Source: Sphingomonas jeddahensis
Lineage (GTDB): Bacteria > Pseudomonadota > Alphaproteobacteria > Sphingomonadales > Sphingomonadaceae
Length of the DNA stretch: 64,000 nucleotides
Assembly: GCF_001981525.1 (NCBI RefSeq)
Contig: NZ_MPSB01000002.1
Location: forward strand, 1-64,000
Direction of reading: 5' to 3'
The translations under genes were made by a program, and so were the position numbers. Below are positions 46,070 through 55,055 of this stretch, piece after piece. The first letter of the stretch is position 1; each line of letters begins with the position of its first letter. The notes beneath the pieces are model-generated. The model worked only from the letters and a program-made list of their open reading frames with translations. It had not been told where the DNA came from and searched no databases.

Positions 46070-47860
46070 ATGGCCCGACCCGCAGGCGATCAAGGCGAAC
46101 AGGCCCGACTTCTCGATGAGAATGAGCAGCTTCGTGCCTCGCTCGAATCCGCGCTCGAGGAGAATGCGGGACTGGCAGAGGAGCGCGACCGGCTGCGCCA
46201 GCGGATGAGCGACCTGTCGCAGGAGCTGCGCCTCACGCAATCGGCGGTGTCGCAACAGGCGGAGCGCACCGGCTGGCTCGAGCCCGCTTATGCGCAGCGG
46301 GGGCAGACCGAGGAGGAGCTGCGCGTCGCGTTCGAGGAGCTTCAGGTCCTTACCGAGGAGCTGGAGGTCGCCAACACCGACCTGCACCAGACCAACCGGG
46401 AACTCGACACACGCGTGGAACAGCGGACGCGTCAGCTCAAGGAGATCAATGAGGCGCTGCAGACGACCGGAGCCTCGTTGCGCGCCGTTGCCGATCTGGT
46501 GCCCGAGCTGCTGTGGCGTACCGACGCCCGGGGCAAGGCCGACTGGTTCAATCAGCGCTGGACCGACTATACCGGCGAGTTCCTCGAGCAGTCGCTCGGC
46601 CTTGGCTGGCTGGAAGCCCTCCATCCACGCGACAAGGACGTGGCCCGTACCGCCTGGAGCATTGCCATCGGCAGCGGCAAGCCCTTCCAGCACGAGTTCC
46701 GCATCCGCGATGCCGCCGGCGAATATCGCTGGTTCCTGGTACGCGCCGAGCCGCTGACGGAGAACGGCCGTATCCTCCGCTGGTTCGCGGCAGGCACCGA
46801 CATCCATGGCCAGCGCATGACGATGGAGGCGCTGCAGCGCAGCGAGCTTCGCTTCCGCACGCTGATCGAAGGCATCCCGCAGCTCGTCTGGCGTGCGGTC
46901 GGCGGCGGGCAATGGACATGGTCGAGCCCGCAATGGAGCGCCTATACGGGGCAGGATGAAACTGAGGCGCGCGGGCTGGGCTGGCTCGATGCGTTCCACC
47001 CCGATGACCGCGCTGCCGCGACGGAGGCATGGGAACGTGCCCAAGACAGCGGCAGGCTGGATATCGAGGGCCGCATCTTCCATGCCCCCGAAGAGCGCTA
47101 CCGCCATTTCCGCACGCGCGCGCTGCGGGTGCGCGACGAGCCCGGGCGCGCGATGGAATGGCTCGGCACCTCGACCGATGTCGACGACATCCTCCAGCTC
47201 CAGGAGGCGCAGTCGGTGCTAGTGGCCGAGCTGCAGCACCGCACGCGCAACCTAATGGCGGTGGTGCAGGCAGTCACCACACGCACGCTTCGGGGCGCAG
47301 CGTCGCTCGAGCAGTTCGCGGCATGCATCGACGACCGCTTCTCGGCGCTTGCTCGCGTGCAGAGCTTGCTGTCGCGGCGCGAGACCGGCACGCGCGTGCC
47401 GTTCGACCTGCTGCTGCGCGACGAGCTGTCGGCGCATGTCGAACTCGATGCGGCGGCCGAGAGTGGCAAGGTGACGCTCGAGGGACCGCCGAGAGTACCG
47501 CTGCGCTCCGCAACGATCCAGACCTTCGCGCTAGCGCTCCATGAACTCGCGACCAATGCAGTGAAATATGGCGCGCTGGCCAGCGCCGACGGGCGGCTGC
47601 GCGTGCGATGGGGCGTTCGACGCGACGAGCCGAGCGAGCCCAGACTTTGGGTCGATTGGCGCGAGAGCGGCGTCTCCGATATGCCCGGCAGCGACACGCC
47701 CGCGCGGGGCGGCGGCTATGGCCGCGAACTGATCGAGCGCGCCCTACCGTACCAGCTCGGCGCGCGGACGAGTTATCGATTCGAGCCGGACGGGGTGCAT
47801 TGCACGATCGAGATGCCCGTGCCCGCCGAGACTCACGTCATGGAGAAAGCCGATGGTTGA
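46070..47860 (+). CDS. PAS-PAS HWE-family histidine kinase
   Basis: A 596-residue sensor kinase from ATG 46070. An N-terminal coiled coil (about 10-140, including LRVAFEELQVLTEELEVANTDLHQTNRELDTRVEQRTRQLKEINE) leads to two PAS domains (about 145-260 and 270-385). The HWE kinase domain follows: phospho-His390 in ELQHRTRNLMAVVQAV, and the N-box ALHELATNAVKYGALA. HWE kinases, common in alphaproteobacteria, often respond to light or redox. It has no membrane helix, so it is cytosolic. Its coiled coil resembles that of the CheR-PAS protein, suggesting the two could pair. Overlaps the response regulator by 8 nt. Confidence 0.92.
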   Translation: MARPAGDQGEQARLLDENEQLRASLESALEENAGLAEERDRLRQRMSDLSQELRLTQSAVSQQAERTGWLEPAYAQRGQTEEELRVAFEELQVLTEELEVANTDLHQTNRELDTRVEQRTRQLKEINEALQTTGASLRAVADLVPELLWRTDARGKADWFNQRWTDYTGEFLEQSLGLGWLEALHPRDKDVARTAWSIAIGSGKPFQHEFRIRDAAGEYRWFLVRAEPLTENGRILRWFAAGTDIHGQRMTMEALQRSELRFRTLIEGIPQLVWRAVGGGQWTWSSPQWSAYTGQDETEARGLGWLDAFHPDDRAAATEAWERAQDSGRLDIEGRIFHAPEERYRHFRTRALRVRDEPGRAMEWLGTSTDVDDILQLQEAQSVLVAELQHRTRNLMAVVQAVTTRTLRGAASLEQFAACIDDRFSALARVQSLLSRRETGTRVPFDLLLRDELSAHVELDAAAESGKVTLEGPPRVPLRSATIQTFALALHELATNAVKYGALASADGRLRVRWGVRRDEPSEPRLWVDWRESGVSDMPGSDTPARGGGYGRELIERALPYQLGARTSYRFEPDGVHCTIEMPVPAETHVMEKADG

Positions 47861-48236
47861 GCGCAGCTTGGAAGGTTGCCGCATATTGGTGGCCGAGGAC
47901 GAATATCTGCTGGCGGAAGATCTTTCGCATGCGTTGGCATCGGCGGGTGCCAGTGTCCTCGGCCCGGTTCCAACCCTCGATGAGGCGACTGCGTTGATCT
48001 CGGGGGACACGGAGATCGACGCCGCGATCCTCGACGTCAACCTGCGTGGCGAGATGATCTTCCCAGTCGCTGACGCGTTGAAAGATCGCGGCGTCCCCTT
48101 CGCCTTTGCCACTGGCTACGACCAATGGGCGCTGCCGGAACGGTTTGCGGCGACACCTCGGGTGGAGAAGCCATTCAAGGTCAGCAAGATCGGTGGGGTG
48201 CTGGGTTTGCTGCTGAAGGCGACGCCCACCGGTTGA
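47853..48236 (+). CDS. Single-domain response regulator
   Basis: A 127-residue CheY-like receiver with no output domain. The phosphoacceptor is Asp61 in AAILDVNLRG; acidic residues are in ILVAEDEYLLAED, and the conserved Lys106 lies in RVEKPF. The TGYD segment carries the Thr/Ser switch position. This subtype pairs with HWE kinases and often acts as a phosphate sink or feeds another protein. GGAG lies about 8 nt upstream; the 8-nt overlap with the kinase stop implies coupled translation. Confidence 0.93.
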   Translation: MVERSLEGCRILVAEDEYLLAEDLSHALASAGASVLGPVPTLDEATALISGDTEIDAAILDVNLRGEMIFPVADALKDRGVPFAFATGYDQWALPERFAATPRVEKPFKVSKIGGVLGLLLKATPTG

Positions 48237-48400
48237 GTTGCGGAACCTAGGGCGCGTGATCGCGCCCGCTTCAGTCGGGCATTCACCCGCGAGCCTCGCA
48301 CCGCATCCAACGTCTGCTTATCTTACAAGCTGCCATTCACAGCGGGACGGCTCAATGGCAGCTAAGTCCCCACTTGCTGCCCTCCGAGAACGATTGCCCA

Positions 48401-48427
48401 TTCCCGAAACATCATCGTTTTCGGGAA
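48401..48427. terminator. Inverted repeat between convergent genes
   Basis: TTCCCGAAA at 48401-48409 pairs perfectly with TTTCGGGAA at 48419-48427, loop 9 nt, between the converging response-regulator and MobA/L-like genes. It could serve as a bidirectional terminator. It also contains the CGGGAA core seen at 42204-42338. Confidence 0.5.
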
Positions 48428-48449
48428 AGACGCCTTGCGATAGTAGTGT

Positions 48450-49130
48450 TCACCACATACCCGCCCAAGCCACGCCGCAGCGCCGCCGCCAGGCGAACTC
48501 CAGCCGCTTCTGCGCGTCCCATGATCCGATCCACCCGGGATGGCGCTGACCCTGCCGATGGTCATGCCGCCAATGCCGTGCCGTCACGATCAGATGCGCG
48601 TGAGGCTTCACGATCCAGCCGTCCGCGCCCTGCAGAGCGTGGATCGCCCACGCAACGGCAGCACCGCGTCCTGCAAGTTCGTGTTCGACGAACCCTGTCA
48701 CCAGCCACGTCCACCAGTCCAGCCGGATCGTGAGCGGGATTTCCATAATCACATGCCACGCGGCGACCGCGGTCGGATCGCCGGTGGCCACGGTCGCGGC
48801 GTCCGCCTCCTCCCAGATCGTATAGTCCGTGGTCGCCCAGACCGGTGCGCTGGCGGGCAGGATCAGCCCGGCGCCGCGAAGTTCGCAGCGGCGCTCGGCG
48901 AACTTCGCCGGCATCGGCCCGAACCGGTCAGCCGGCGCGCTGTCGCGCCAGATGTAGGCGGCGTTGCTGACCGCGGTCTTGTAGGCAGGCATGCGGTGGA
49001 CGAGCCGCCACGCCTCGCTGATCGGCCGCACCTTGAAGTCCGGCTGGTCGTCCGGGCGGCGGTCGCGCGGGCGGGCGAACAGGATGCGCTTCATCGCATC
49101 AACATCGGCTGTGGTGATGATGGGGGTCAT
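48450..49130 (-). CDS. MobA/MobL-like mobilisation protein
   Basis: A 226-residue protein from ATG 49130 (GGAG 6 nt upstream). The C-terminal half contains HELAGRGAAVAWAIHALQGADGWIVKPHAHLIVTARHW, in which PHAHLIVTAR corresponds to the two-histidine HUH strand of the MobA/MobL (MobQ) relaxase domain. The preceding WAIH segment matches the ADVAIH strand of the family. The N-terminus (about residues 1-60) is short and helical. The protein is shorter than typical relaxases and lacks the primase or coiled-coil C-terminus, so it is a truncated or minimal form. Last gene of the minus-strand trio with the unknown protein and the exonuclease. Confidence 0.6.
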   Translation of the reverse strand: MTPIITTADVDAMKRILFARPRDRRPDDQPDFKVRPISEAWRLVHRMPAYKTAVSNAAYIWRDSAPADRFGPMPAKFAERRCELRGAGLILPASAPVWATTDYTIWEEADAATVATGDPTAVAAWHVIMEIPLTIRLDWWTWLVTGFVEHELAGRGAAVAWAIHALQGADGWIVKPHAHLIVTARHWRHDHRQGQRHPGWIGSWDAQKRLEFAWRRRCGVAWAGMW

Positions 49131-49225
49131 GGTGATCTCCGAAAACGGCGACGCCGCCCGGATCAGGGGCGGCGTCGCAGGGTGTCGCGACGAGCGCGAC
49201 GATGATGGTTGAGGCAGCGGCAGGG

Positions 49226-49765
49226 TCAGCCGAAGCGGACGACCGGCTCGACCTGCGCCGTGTCCGGCGCGATCGTTTCGGCGCCCCACGGCACGTGACG
49301 GTTGCCGGCGAGCAGCTCGTCACCCATGGTCTTCGCCGCCGCCTTGATGCGCTTCATGGCGAGGCGACGTCCGGCGCCGAGCGACTTCGGCCTGCCCGGC
49401 ACCCGGACCAGCGAACCGCGCTGGTCGATGGCGAAGTGTTCGTTCCGGCGGGTGCTGACCAGCACCACGGGCGCCTGATCGTTCGCGGCATAGGGCAGCG
49501 CCCGGTCGATGATGTCGACCGTGAGCAGGTCGCGCCAGGCGATGGTGAAGGCGGCGGGTGTGGTCGCGCCGACGCTGGCCCAGCCGGAGTAGATCACGTC
49601 CTTGCCCAGCATCTGCGCGATGCGTCCCAGTTCCATGCCGACCTCGAAGTCGCTGGTCTTGCCGCTGGTGAAGGCGATGCAGTCGTTCGCCGGTTTGAAC
49701 GGTGGCCAGCCCATCTGCTGGCGCAGGGCGAGCATCGTCTTCTGGTGGCGCAACATCATGTCCAT
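49226..49765 (-). CDS. Hypothetical protein of the exonuclease-linked trio
   Basis: A 179-residue protein from ATG 49765, with AAAGGA 8 nt upstream. It begins with a helical Met/Arg-rich segment (MDMMLRHQKTMLALRQQMGWPP). The middle has FTSGKTSDFEVGMELGRIAQMLGKDVIYSGW, and the second half is beta-rich and includes GDELLAGNRHVPWG. I recognise no family. It lies between the DnaQ-like gene (116 bp) and the MobA/L-like gene (95 bp) on the same strand. The trio is probably plasmid-derived maintenance cargo. Confidence 0.55.
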   Translation of the reverse strand: MDMMLRHQKTMLALRQQMGWPPFKPANDCIAFTSGKTSDFEVGMELGRIAQMLGKDVIYSGWASVGATTPAAFTIAWRDLLTVDIIDRALPYAANDQAPVVLVSTRRNEHFAIDQRGSLVRVPGRPKSLGAGRRLAMKRIKAAAKTMGDELLAGNRHVPWGAETIAPDTAQVEPVVRFG

Positions 49766-49881
49766 GAGTTCATCCTTTCGTGTGACGGCCTGTCGGCCGG
49801 AGCATTTTTCCCCATCGTCAGGGTGCCCGATCATTCTGTTCCGGAAGGGACGGCGCGCCTGCCGGCGCGCCCCCCGTGTGC

Positions 49882-50763
49882 TCAGCGATGCCGCTCGTGC
49901 CACGTGACTGGCCGGGTGCGGGGCGCGGGGCCGTGCGGCGTCACCTCGCGCTGAAGCCACAGCGCCTCGGACTCGTACTCGTCCGCTGAGATCTCGCACC
50001 ACCAGACGCGACCTCGCGGATCCCACCGGTAACCGCGGGCCTTCAGCAAACCGCGCCGGTCGAACGGCGCGTTCGTTGCCTCGATCCGCAGCGATGGCAT
50101 CGCGGCGTTCTCCAGCAGCTGACCCAGCACCGTGCGGCCATCGTCGAGCCGGTGCGCGAGCAAGTGCAGCAAGCTGATCACGTCGGACATCGCGCGGTGC
50201 GCGTCGTTGAAGCGACCGATCTGCATCAGCAGGTGCCCCAATTTGCGACCATCGAAGCCGGCCGACAGCCAGTCGAAGTCGTTCATCGAACAGGCCCAGC
50301 TAGCGCCGGCGAGACCGGGCATCAGGTTCTCGATGAAGGCGATGTCGAATACCGCCGAATGCGCGATCCGCACATCGGCGCCGGCGAGCAGCCGTTCCAG
50401 CCGGTCAAGGTCGATGGTCCGACCCCGCACGTGGTCGTCGGTGATCCCGGTCAACCGGCTGATAACGGCCGGGATCGGCATCCCCGGGTCGCGCAGCGCC
50501 TGTCCCACTCGGTCGATGCCGACGATCTGGCCGCACTCGTCCGCCTCGACGACGACGACGGCGATGTCGATGATTTCGTCGAGCTGCGGATCCGTTCCGG
50601 TGCATTCGGTATCCACGATCGCGATGCGGCGCGTCGTTCCGACCGGATCGGCGGCAAGGGGAAAGGTATCTGGGGTGTTCACGCGGCGCAGGATGCGGAT
50701 ATCAGGGTCAGCAGTTGCATCGGACATCAGGGCGCTGGCCGCCAGGTGGCGGATCTCGTGCAT
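49882..50763 (-). CDS. DnaQ-like 3'-5' exonuclease (DEDDh)
   Basis: A 293-residue protein from ATG 50763 (AGGAG 9 nt upstream). The RNase-T/DnaQ exonuclease core has ExoI IVDTECTGTDPQLDEIIDIAVV (DxE), ExoII with AHSAVFDIAFIENL (D), and ExoIII with FNDAHRAMSDVISLLHLL (H and D), so all four DEDDh residues are present. The C-terminus contains LKARGYRWDPRGRVWWCEI, a small appended domain common in plasmid and phage-borne exonucleases of this kind. Divergent from the mod gene, 169 bp apart. It may help DNA repair or processing during island transfer, but no direct evidence exists. Confidence 0.88.
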   Translation of the reverse strand: MHEIRHLAASALMSDATADPDIRILRRVNTPDTFPLAADPVGTTRRIAIVDTECTGTDPQLDEIIDIAVVVVEADECGQIVGIDRVGQALRDPGMPIPAVISRLTGITDDHVRGRTIDLDRLERLLAGADVRIAHSAVFDIAFIENLMPGLAGASWACSMNDFDWLSAGFDGRKLGHLLMQIGRFNDAHRAMSDVISLLHLLAHRLDDGRTVLGQLLENAAMPSLRIEATNAPFDRRGLLKARGYRWDPRGRVWWCEISADEYESEALWLQREVTPHGPAPRTRPVTWHERHR

Positions 50764-50932
50764 GGCTTTGGTCTCCTGGAAGACCGAGCGGCAGCGAGGA
50801 TTTTCCCCTCTGCATCTTCGGTCACGGAGACGGGCAGTGGCCCGGCCTTTTCCCGGCACGCCTCAAAGGTTGTCCGTTCAGGCGGCGAGCGGCTACACCG
50901 GCGAGGAAGCCGTTGTGTTACTTGGGGGTTAG

Positions 50933-52456
50933 GTGCCGATACTAGACTGGATGACGCGCGGGGAGGATGTGCGCGCGGCGGCGGGGGTGCCGTATCGGCT
51001 TCTGGAAGCTGTGCCCGCGCTGGACGGTGGCGACGCGGACGTTGCCAACATGCTGATCCAGGGCGACAACCTCGACGCGCTCAAGGCGCTGCTGCCCTAT
51101 TACAAGGGTGCGGTGAAGTGCATCTACATCGACCCGCCCTATAACACGCGATCGGCATTCGAGCATTACGACGACAATCTCGAGCACAGTCAGTGGCTGG
51201 CGATGATCTATCCGCGCCTCGTGCTGCTGCGCGACCTATTGGCGGAGGACGGCAGTATTTGGGTGTCGATCGACGACAATGAGGGGCATTATCTCAAGGT
51301 CGTGATGGACGAGGTTTTTGGGCGGCGCAACTTCTTGTCGACCATGATCTGGCGGAAGAACTACTCGCCTAAGTCGACGGCCCGCCACTTCTCGGAAGAC
51401 CATGATTATATCATGGTGTATGCCCGCGATAGCAACCGATGGTTACCCAACTTGATGCCACGCTCCGAGAAGCAGGACAAGGCTTATAAGAATCCGGATA
51501 ATGATGCTCGAGGACCTTGGAAGACGAGCGACCTTTCAGCTCGCAACTTCTACAGCAAGGGCATCTACTCGATCATCACGCCGGGCGGACGCATAATCGA
51601 GCGGCCGCCAGGCGGCAATTATTGGCGGGTTGCCGAAGAGAAGTTTTGGGAGCTGGACCGGGACAATCGCATCTGGTGGGGCCGGGACGGCAACGCCATC
51701 CCGCAGATCAAGCGGTTCCTCTCCGAAGTGAAGCAGGGCATCGTCCCTCAAACTTTCTGGTCCTATGAGGAAGTGGGGCACACTCAAGACGCCAAGAAAG
51801 AAGTGCTCGCGATCTCCTCGTCCGATGTGTTCATCACCCCCAAGCCCGAGCGGCTGATGCAGCGCATCCTCCACATCGCCAGCAACCCCGGCGACCTGGT
51901 GCTCGACAGCTTTCTCGGCTCCGGCACTACGGCGGCGGTGGCGCATAAGATGGGGCGGCGGTGGATCGGCATTGAGATGGGCGACCATGCCGAGACGCAC
52001 TGCAAGCCGCGGCTGGACAAGGTGATTGCGGGCGAACAGGGCGGCGTATCGCAGGCGGTCGGCTGGGCCGCCGGCGGCGGCTATCGCTTCTATAGCCTCG
52101 GCGCGCCGGTGTTCGAGGCTGACGGGCACATCGCAGACGGCATCCGCTTCCCGACACTCGCCGCGCATATCTGGTTCAGCGAGACGGGAACACCCTTCAC
52201 CGGCGCTGCCGATACGCCGGTGCTGGGTGTGCATAACGATGTCGCCTATGCGCTGCTTTACAATGGCATCCTCGGCGATCGCTCCGTCAGCGGCGGCAAC
52301 GTGCTGACTGCGGCGCTGCTCGCACGGCTACGGCAGACAAGCGGCTGGGACGGGCCGATGACGGTCTATGGCGAATGGTCGAAGCTGGGCGCGGCTCGGC
52401 TGGCGGAGGCGGGCGTCACCTTCAAGCAGACCCCCTATGACGTGAAGGCGCGCTGA
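50933..52456 (+). CDS. Type III-like DNA methyltransferase (Mod), beta class
   Basis: A 507-residue N6-adenine or N4-cytosine methyltransferase. Motif IV is D67-P-P-Y70 (YIDPPYNTRSAFEHYDDN), and motif I is FLGSGTTAAVAHKMGRRWIGIEMG from residue 327. IV before I defines the beta class, as in Type III Mod. The target-recognition region lies between (about residues 130-280), where the DNA is visibly richer in A and T than the gene ends. GTG 50933 follows CTTGGGGG; the ATG at 50951 is an alternative. The stop overlaps the res start (TGATG). The protein is shorter than classical EcoP1I Mod (about 640 residues). Its target sequence cannot be read here. Confidence 0.92.
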   Translation: MPILDWMTRGEDVRAAAGVPYRLLEAVPALDGGDADVANMLIQGDNLDALKALLPYYKGAVKCIYIDPPYNTRSAFEHYDDNLEHSQWLAMIYPRLVLLRDLLAEDGSIWVSIDDNEGHYLKVVMDEVFGRRNFLSTMIWRKNYSPKSTARHFSEDHDYIMVYARDSNRWLPNLMPRSEKQDKAYKNPDNDARGPWKTSDLSARNFYSKGIYSIITPGGRIIERPPGGNYWRVAEEKFWELDRDNRIWWGRDGNAIPQIKRFLSEVKQGIVPQTFWSYEEVGHTQDAKKEVLAISSSDVFITPKPERLMQRILHIASNPGDLVLDSFLGSGTTAAVAHKMGRRWIGIEMGDHAETHCKPRLDKVIAGEQGGVSQAVGWAAGGGYRFYSLGAPVFEADGHIADGIRFPTLAAHIWFSETGTPFTGAADTPVLGVHNDVAYALLYNGILGDRSVSGGNVLTAALLARLRQTSGWDGPMTVYGEWSKLGAARLAEAGVTFKQTPYDVKAR

Positions 52457-55044
52457 TGGAGCTCAAGGACTATCAGCGCCGTGCGCTCGATGCGCTCCGC
52501 ACCTTCCTCGACCAGGCGGCGATCCGCGACCATGCCGCTGCCTATGCCGCCGCCTGCGCGGTCGGCGAGCCGGGGGCGTATGGAGCGACCTACCGCCCGC
52601 TCGCGGGGTTGCCGGGTGTGCCCTATTGCTGCCTGCGCCTGCCGACCGGCGGCGGCAAGACGCTGCTCGCCGCCCACGCCATCGGCATCGCGCGCGATAC
52701 CTATCTCGCACGCCGCTATCCGGTTGTGCTGTGGCTGGTCACGTCGAGCGCGATCGCCGACCAGACGCTTGGCGCGCTCAAGAAGATCGGCCACCCCTAT
52801 CGTCAGGCGCTGGAGGCGCACTTCGGCGGCGCCGTGCGCGTGCTCGGCATCGATGAGCGGCGCCAACTGCGACCGCAGGACATGGCCGATGCCGCCACGG
52901 TGATTGTCGCCACCGTCCAGTCCTTCCGCGTCAACAACGTAGCCGACCGCAACGTCTATCGCGACGACGAGGAGCTGGAGCCGCACTTCGCGGCGCTGGC
53001 CCCCGGCATCGACCTCGCCCGGCACGAGGACGGCCCCCGCCGCGGCAAGCCGATCGCGAGCTTCGCGAATTTGCTGAAGCTGCACCGGCCGCTGGTGATC
53101 GTGGACGAGGCGCACAACTTCACCTCAACGCTGTCCGGCGAGACATTTGGCCGGCTCGCGCCCGCCGCCGTGGTTGAGTTTACCGCGACGCCCGTGCGCT
53201 CGAACGTCATCGTCTCAGCCACCGCTGCCGAGCTGAAAGCGGCGGACATGATCAAGCTGCCGATCCACCTATCCCAGCACGGCAGCTGGCAGGCGGCGAT
53301 CGCCCATGCTGTCGACAACCGCGCCTGGCTGGAGGGCATCGCCGTCAAGGATGGCGGTGGCATCCGCCCGATCGCGCTTTATCAGGCGCAGCCTGCGCGC
53401 GAGGGCGCCGAGGCGACGGTCGACGTGGTGAAGCGCCACCTGATCGAAGATTGCCGCATACCCGAAGACCGGATCGCGGTGGCGACCGGCAACCAACGCG
53501 AGCTCGACGGCATCGACCTGTTCGACCCCGCCTGCATCATCGAGCACGTCATCACGGTCGACGCGCTGAAGGAAGGCTGGGACTGCTCCTTCGCCTATGT
53601 CTTCTGCTCGCTCGCGAGCATCAGGAGCGGCGGCGCCGTGGAGCAGTTGCTCGGCCGCGTGCTGCGAATGCCATTCGCGACCCGGCGCTCATCCGAAGAG
53701 CTGAACCGCGCCTATGCCCATGTGTCCGAACGCAACTTCTTCGAGGCGGCCGAGGGGCTGAAGGACCGGCTGACCGAAATGGGCTTCGACGAGCGCACTG
53801 CGCTTGAAGCGATTGTCGAGCAGCCCGAGACGTTCGAGTGGCGAGAGGATCAGCCGCTGTTCACCCGGCCCGAGCTGCCGGTGCTGCACGTGCAGGAGCG
53901 TCCAGACCAGAGCGGCTGGACGCCCGAGATGGTGGCCGCGACTCGCATCGCTGACGATGGTGCCGGCGGTGTCGCGATCTCGTTCGACACGGCTGCCCCA
54001 GACAGGGTGCTCCGGGAGGTTGCAGCCGCAGTCACTACAGAAACGACTTCGCCGGTGGCCGCTATGGAAGCGTTCCTCGTCCAGCGCGCGGCGTCGTTGT
54101 CGCCGGCTGAGCAGGGCGAAGTGCTGACACTTCCGCGCCTCGCGATCGAGCGCGACGGCCAGCTCGAGATCATCTACCCCGAGACGCTTGTGGACGTCGG
54201 CGGCTGGGATTTGCGGCACGTCGACACCAGTCTCCCTGGCTTCGCACTGACGGACCGGCCCGACACGTTCGAGATGGACGTGGACGGCGACCAGGTCGTC
54301 TACAGCCGCATCGACGCCGCTGCGGAGTTGGCGCTGGATGACGCGACCGACTGGGACCTGCCGGCGCTGTCGCGTTGGCTCGATCGAACGACGCGCCAGC
54401 GTGACGTCGCCCAGCCGATCTTCCTCGAATATTGTCGCCGCGTCCTTGAGGGTGTCGCTGTGCGAATACCGCTCGCCCAACTTGTACGTGGCAAATACGC
54501 GCTGCGCCGCGCGATCATCGGACGGGTGGCGCAGCTCCGCCGTGAGGCTGGCGCACGCGGCCTCCAGCTCCTTCTCGGCGACATCGCACCGGTGCTCGCC
54601 CTCGGCGAGAACGGCTTCAGCTTCAGCAAGGCGGGTTACGACCCGCGAACGCCCTATTCAGGGCCTTGGCGGCCGCGAAAACACCTGTTCTCGCAGGTTG
54701 GCGACCTGAAGCACGGCGGCGAGGAATGGATGGCAGCGATGGCCATCGACGATCATCCGGCAGTGAAGCACTGGGTTAGGAACGTCGACCGCACCACTTG
54801 GTCCTACGCGCTACCGACCTCGACCGATCTGTTCTACCCCGACTTCGTCGCCGAGTTGATGGACGGCCGCAAGCTCATTATCGAATACAAGGGCGCCGAC
54901 CGCACCGACAACGCTGATAGCCGGGAGAAACGCAATATCGGAGCGCAGCTTCAGGAAGTCAGCGGCGGGAGCGTAGTGTTCCTCTGGGCGGAGTTGGACC
55001 GTGGCGGCGGGGTGTCGCGGCAGATCGACGCCGCGATACGCTGA
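52456..55044 (+). CDS. Type III-like restriction subunit (Res), SF2 helicase-nuclease
   Basis: An 862-residue protein. Walker A PTGGGKT is at 63-69, with the Q-motif-like start ELKDYQRRALDAL. DEAH box at 217-220 (VDEAHNFTSTL), motif III EFTATPVRSN, and the QLLGRVLRMPFATRR motif VI. The C-terminus carries a PD-(D/E)xK nuclease: Asp796, Glu810 and Lys812 in FYPDFVAELMDGRKLIIEYKGAD. With the upstream mod gene (1-nt overlap) this is a Type III-like restriction-modification system. All catalytic residues appear intact. The 11-bp gap to the following gene makes co-transcription with the nuclease-helicase pair likely. Confidence 0.93.
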   Translation: MELKDYQRRALDALRTFLDQAAIRDHAAAYAAACAVGEPGAYGATYRPLAGLPGVPYCCLRLPTGGGKTLLAAHAIGIARDTYLARRYPVVLWLVTSSAIADQTLGALKKIGHPYRQALEAHFGGAVRVLGIDERRQLRPQDMADAATVIVATVQSFRVNNVADRNVYRDDEELEPHFAALAPGIDLARHEDGPRRGKPIASFANLLKLHRPLVIVDEAHNFTSTLSGETFGRLAPAAVVEFTATPVRSNVIVSATAAELKAADMIKLPIHLSQHGSWQAAIAHAVDNRAWLEGIAVKDGGGIRPIALYQAQPAREGAEATVDVVKRHLIEDCRIPEDRIAVATGNQRELDGIDLFDPACIIEHVITVDALKEGWDCSFAYVFCSLASIRSGGAVEQLLGRVLRMPFATRRSSEELNRAYAHVSERNFFEAAEGLKDRLTEMGFDERTALEAIVEQPETFEWREDQPLFTRPELPVLHVQERPDQSGWTPEMVAATRIADDGAGGVAISFDTAAPDRVLREVAAAVTTETTSPVAAMEAFLVQRAASLSPAEQGEVLTLPRLAIERDGQLEIIYPETLVDVGGWDLRHVDTSLPGFALTDRPDTFEMDVDGDQVVYSRIDAAAELALDDATDWDLPALSRWLDRTTRQRDVAQPIFLEYCRRVLEGVAVRIPLAQLVRGKYALRRAIIGRVAQLRREAGARGLQLLLGDIAPVLALGENGFSFSKAGYDPRTPYSGPWRPRKHLFSQVGDLKHGGEEWMAAMAIDDHPAVKHWVRNVDRTTWSYALPTSTDLFYPDFVAELMDGRKLIIEYKGADRTDNADSREKRNIGAQLQEVSGGSVVFLWAELDRGGGVSRQIDAAIR

Positions 55045-55055
55045 GGTGCCCGCAG

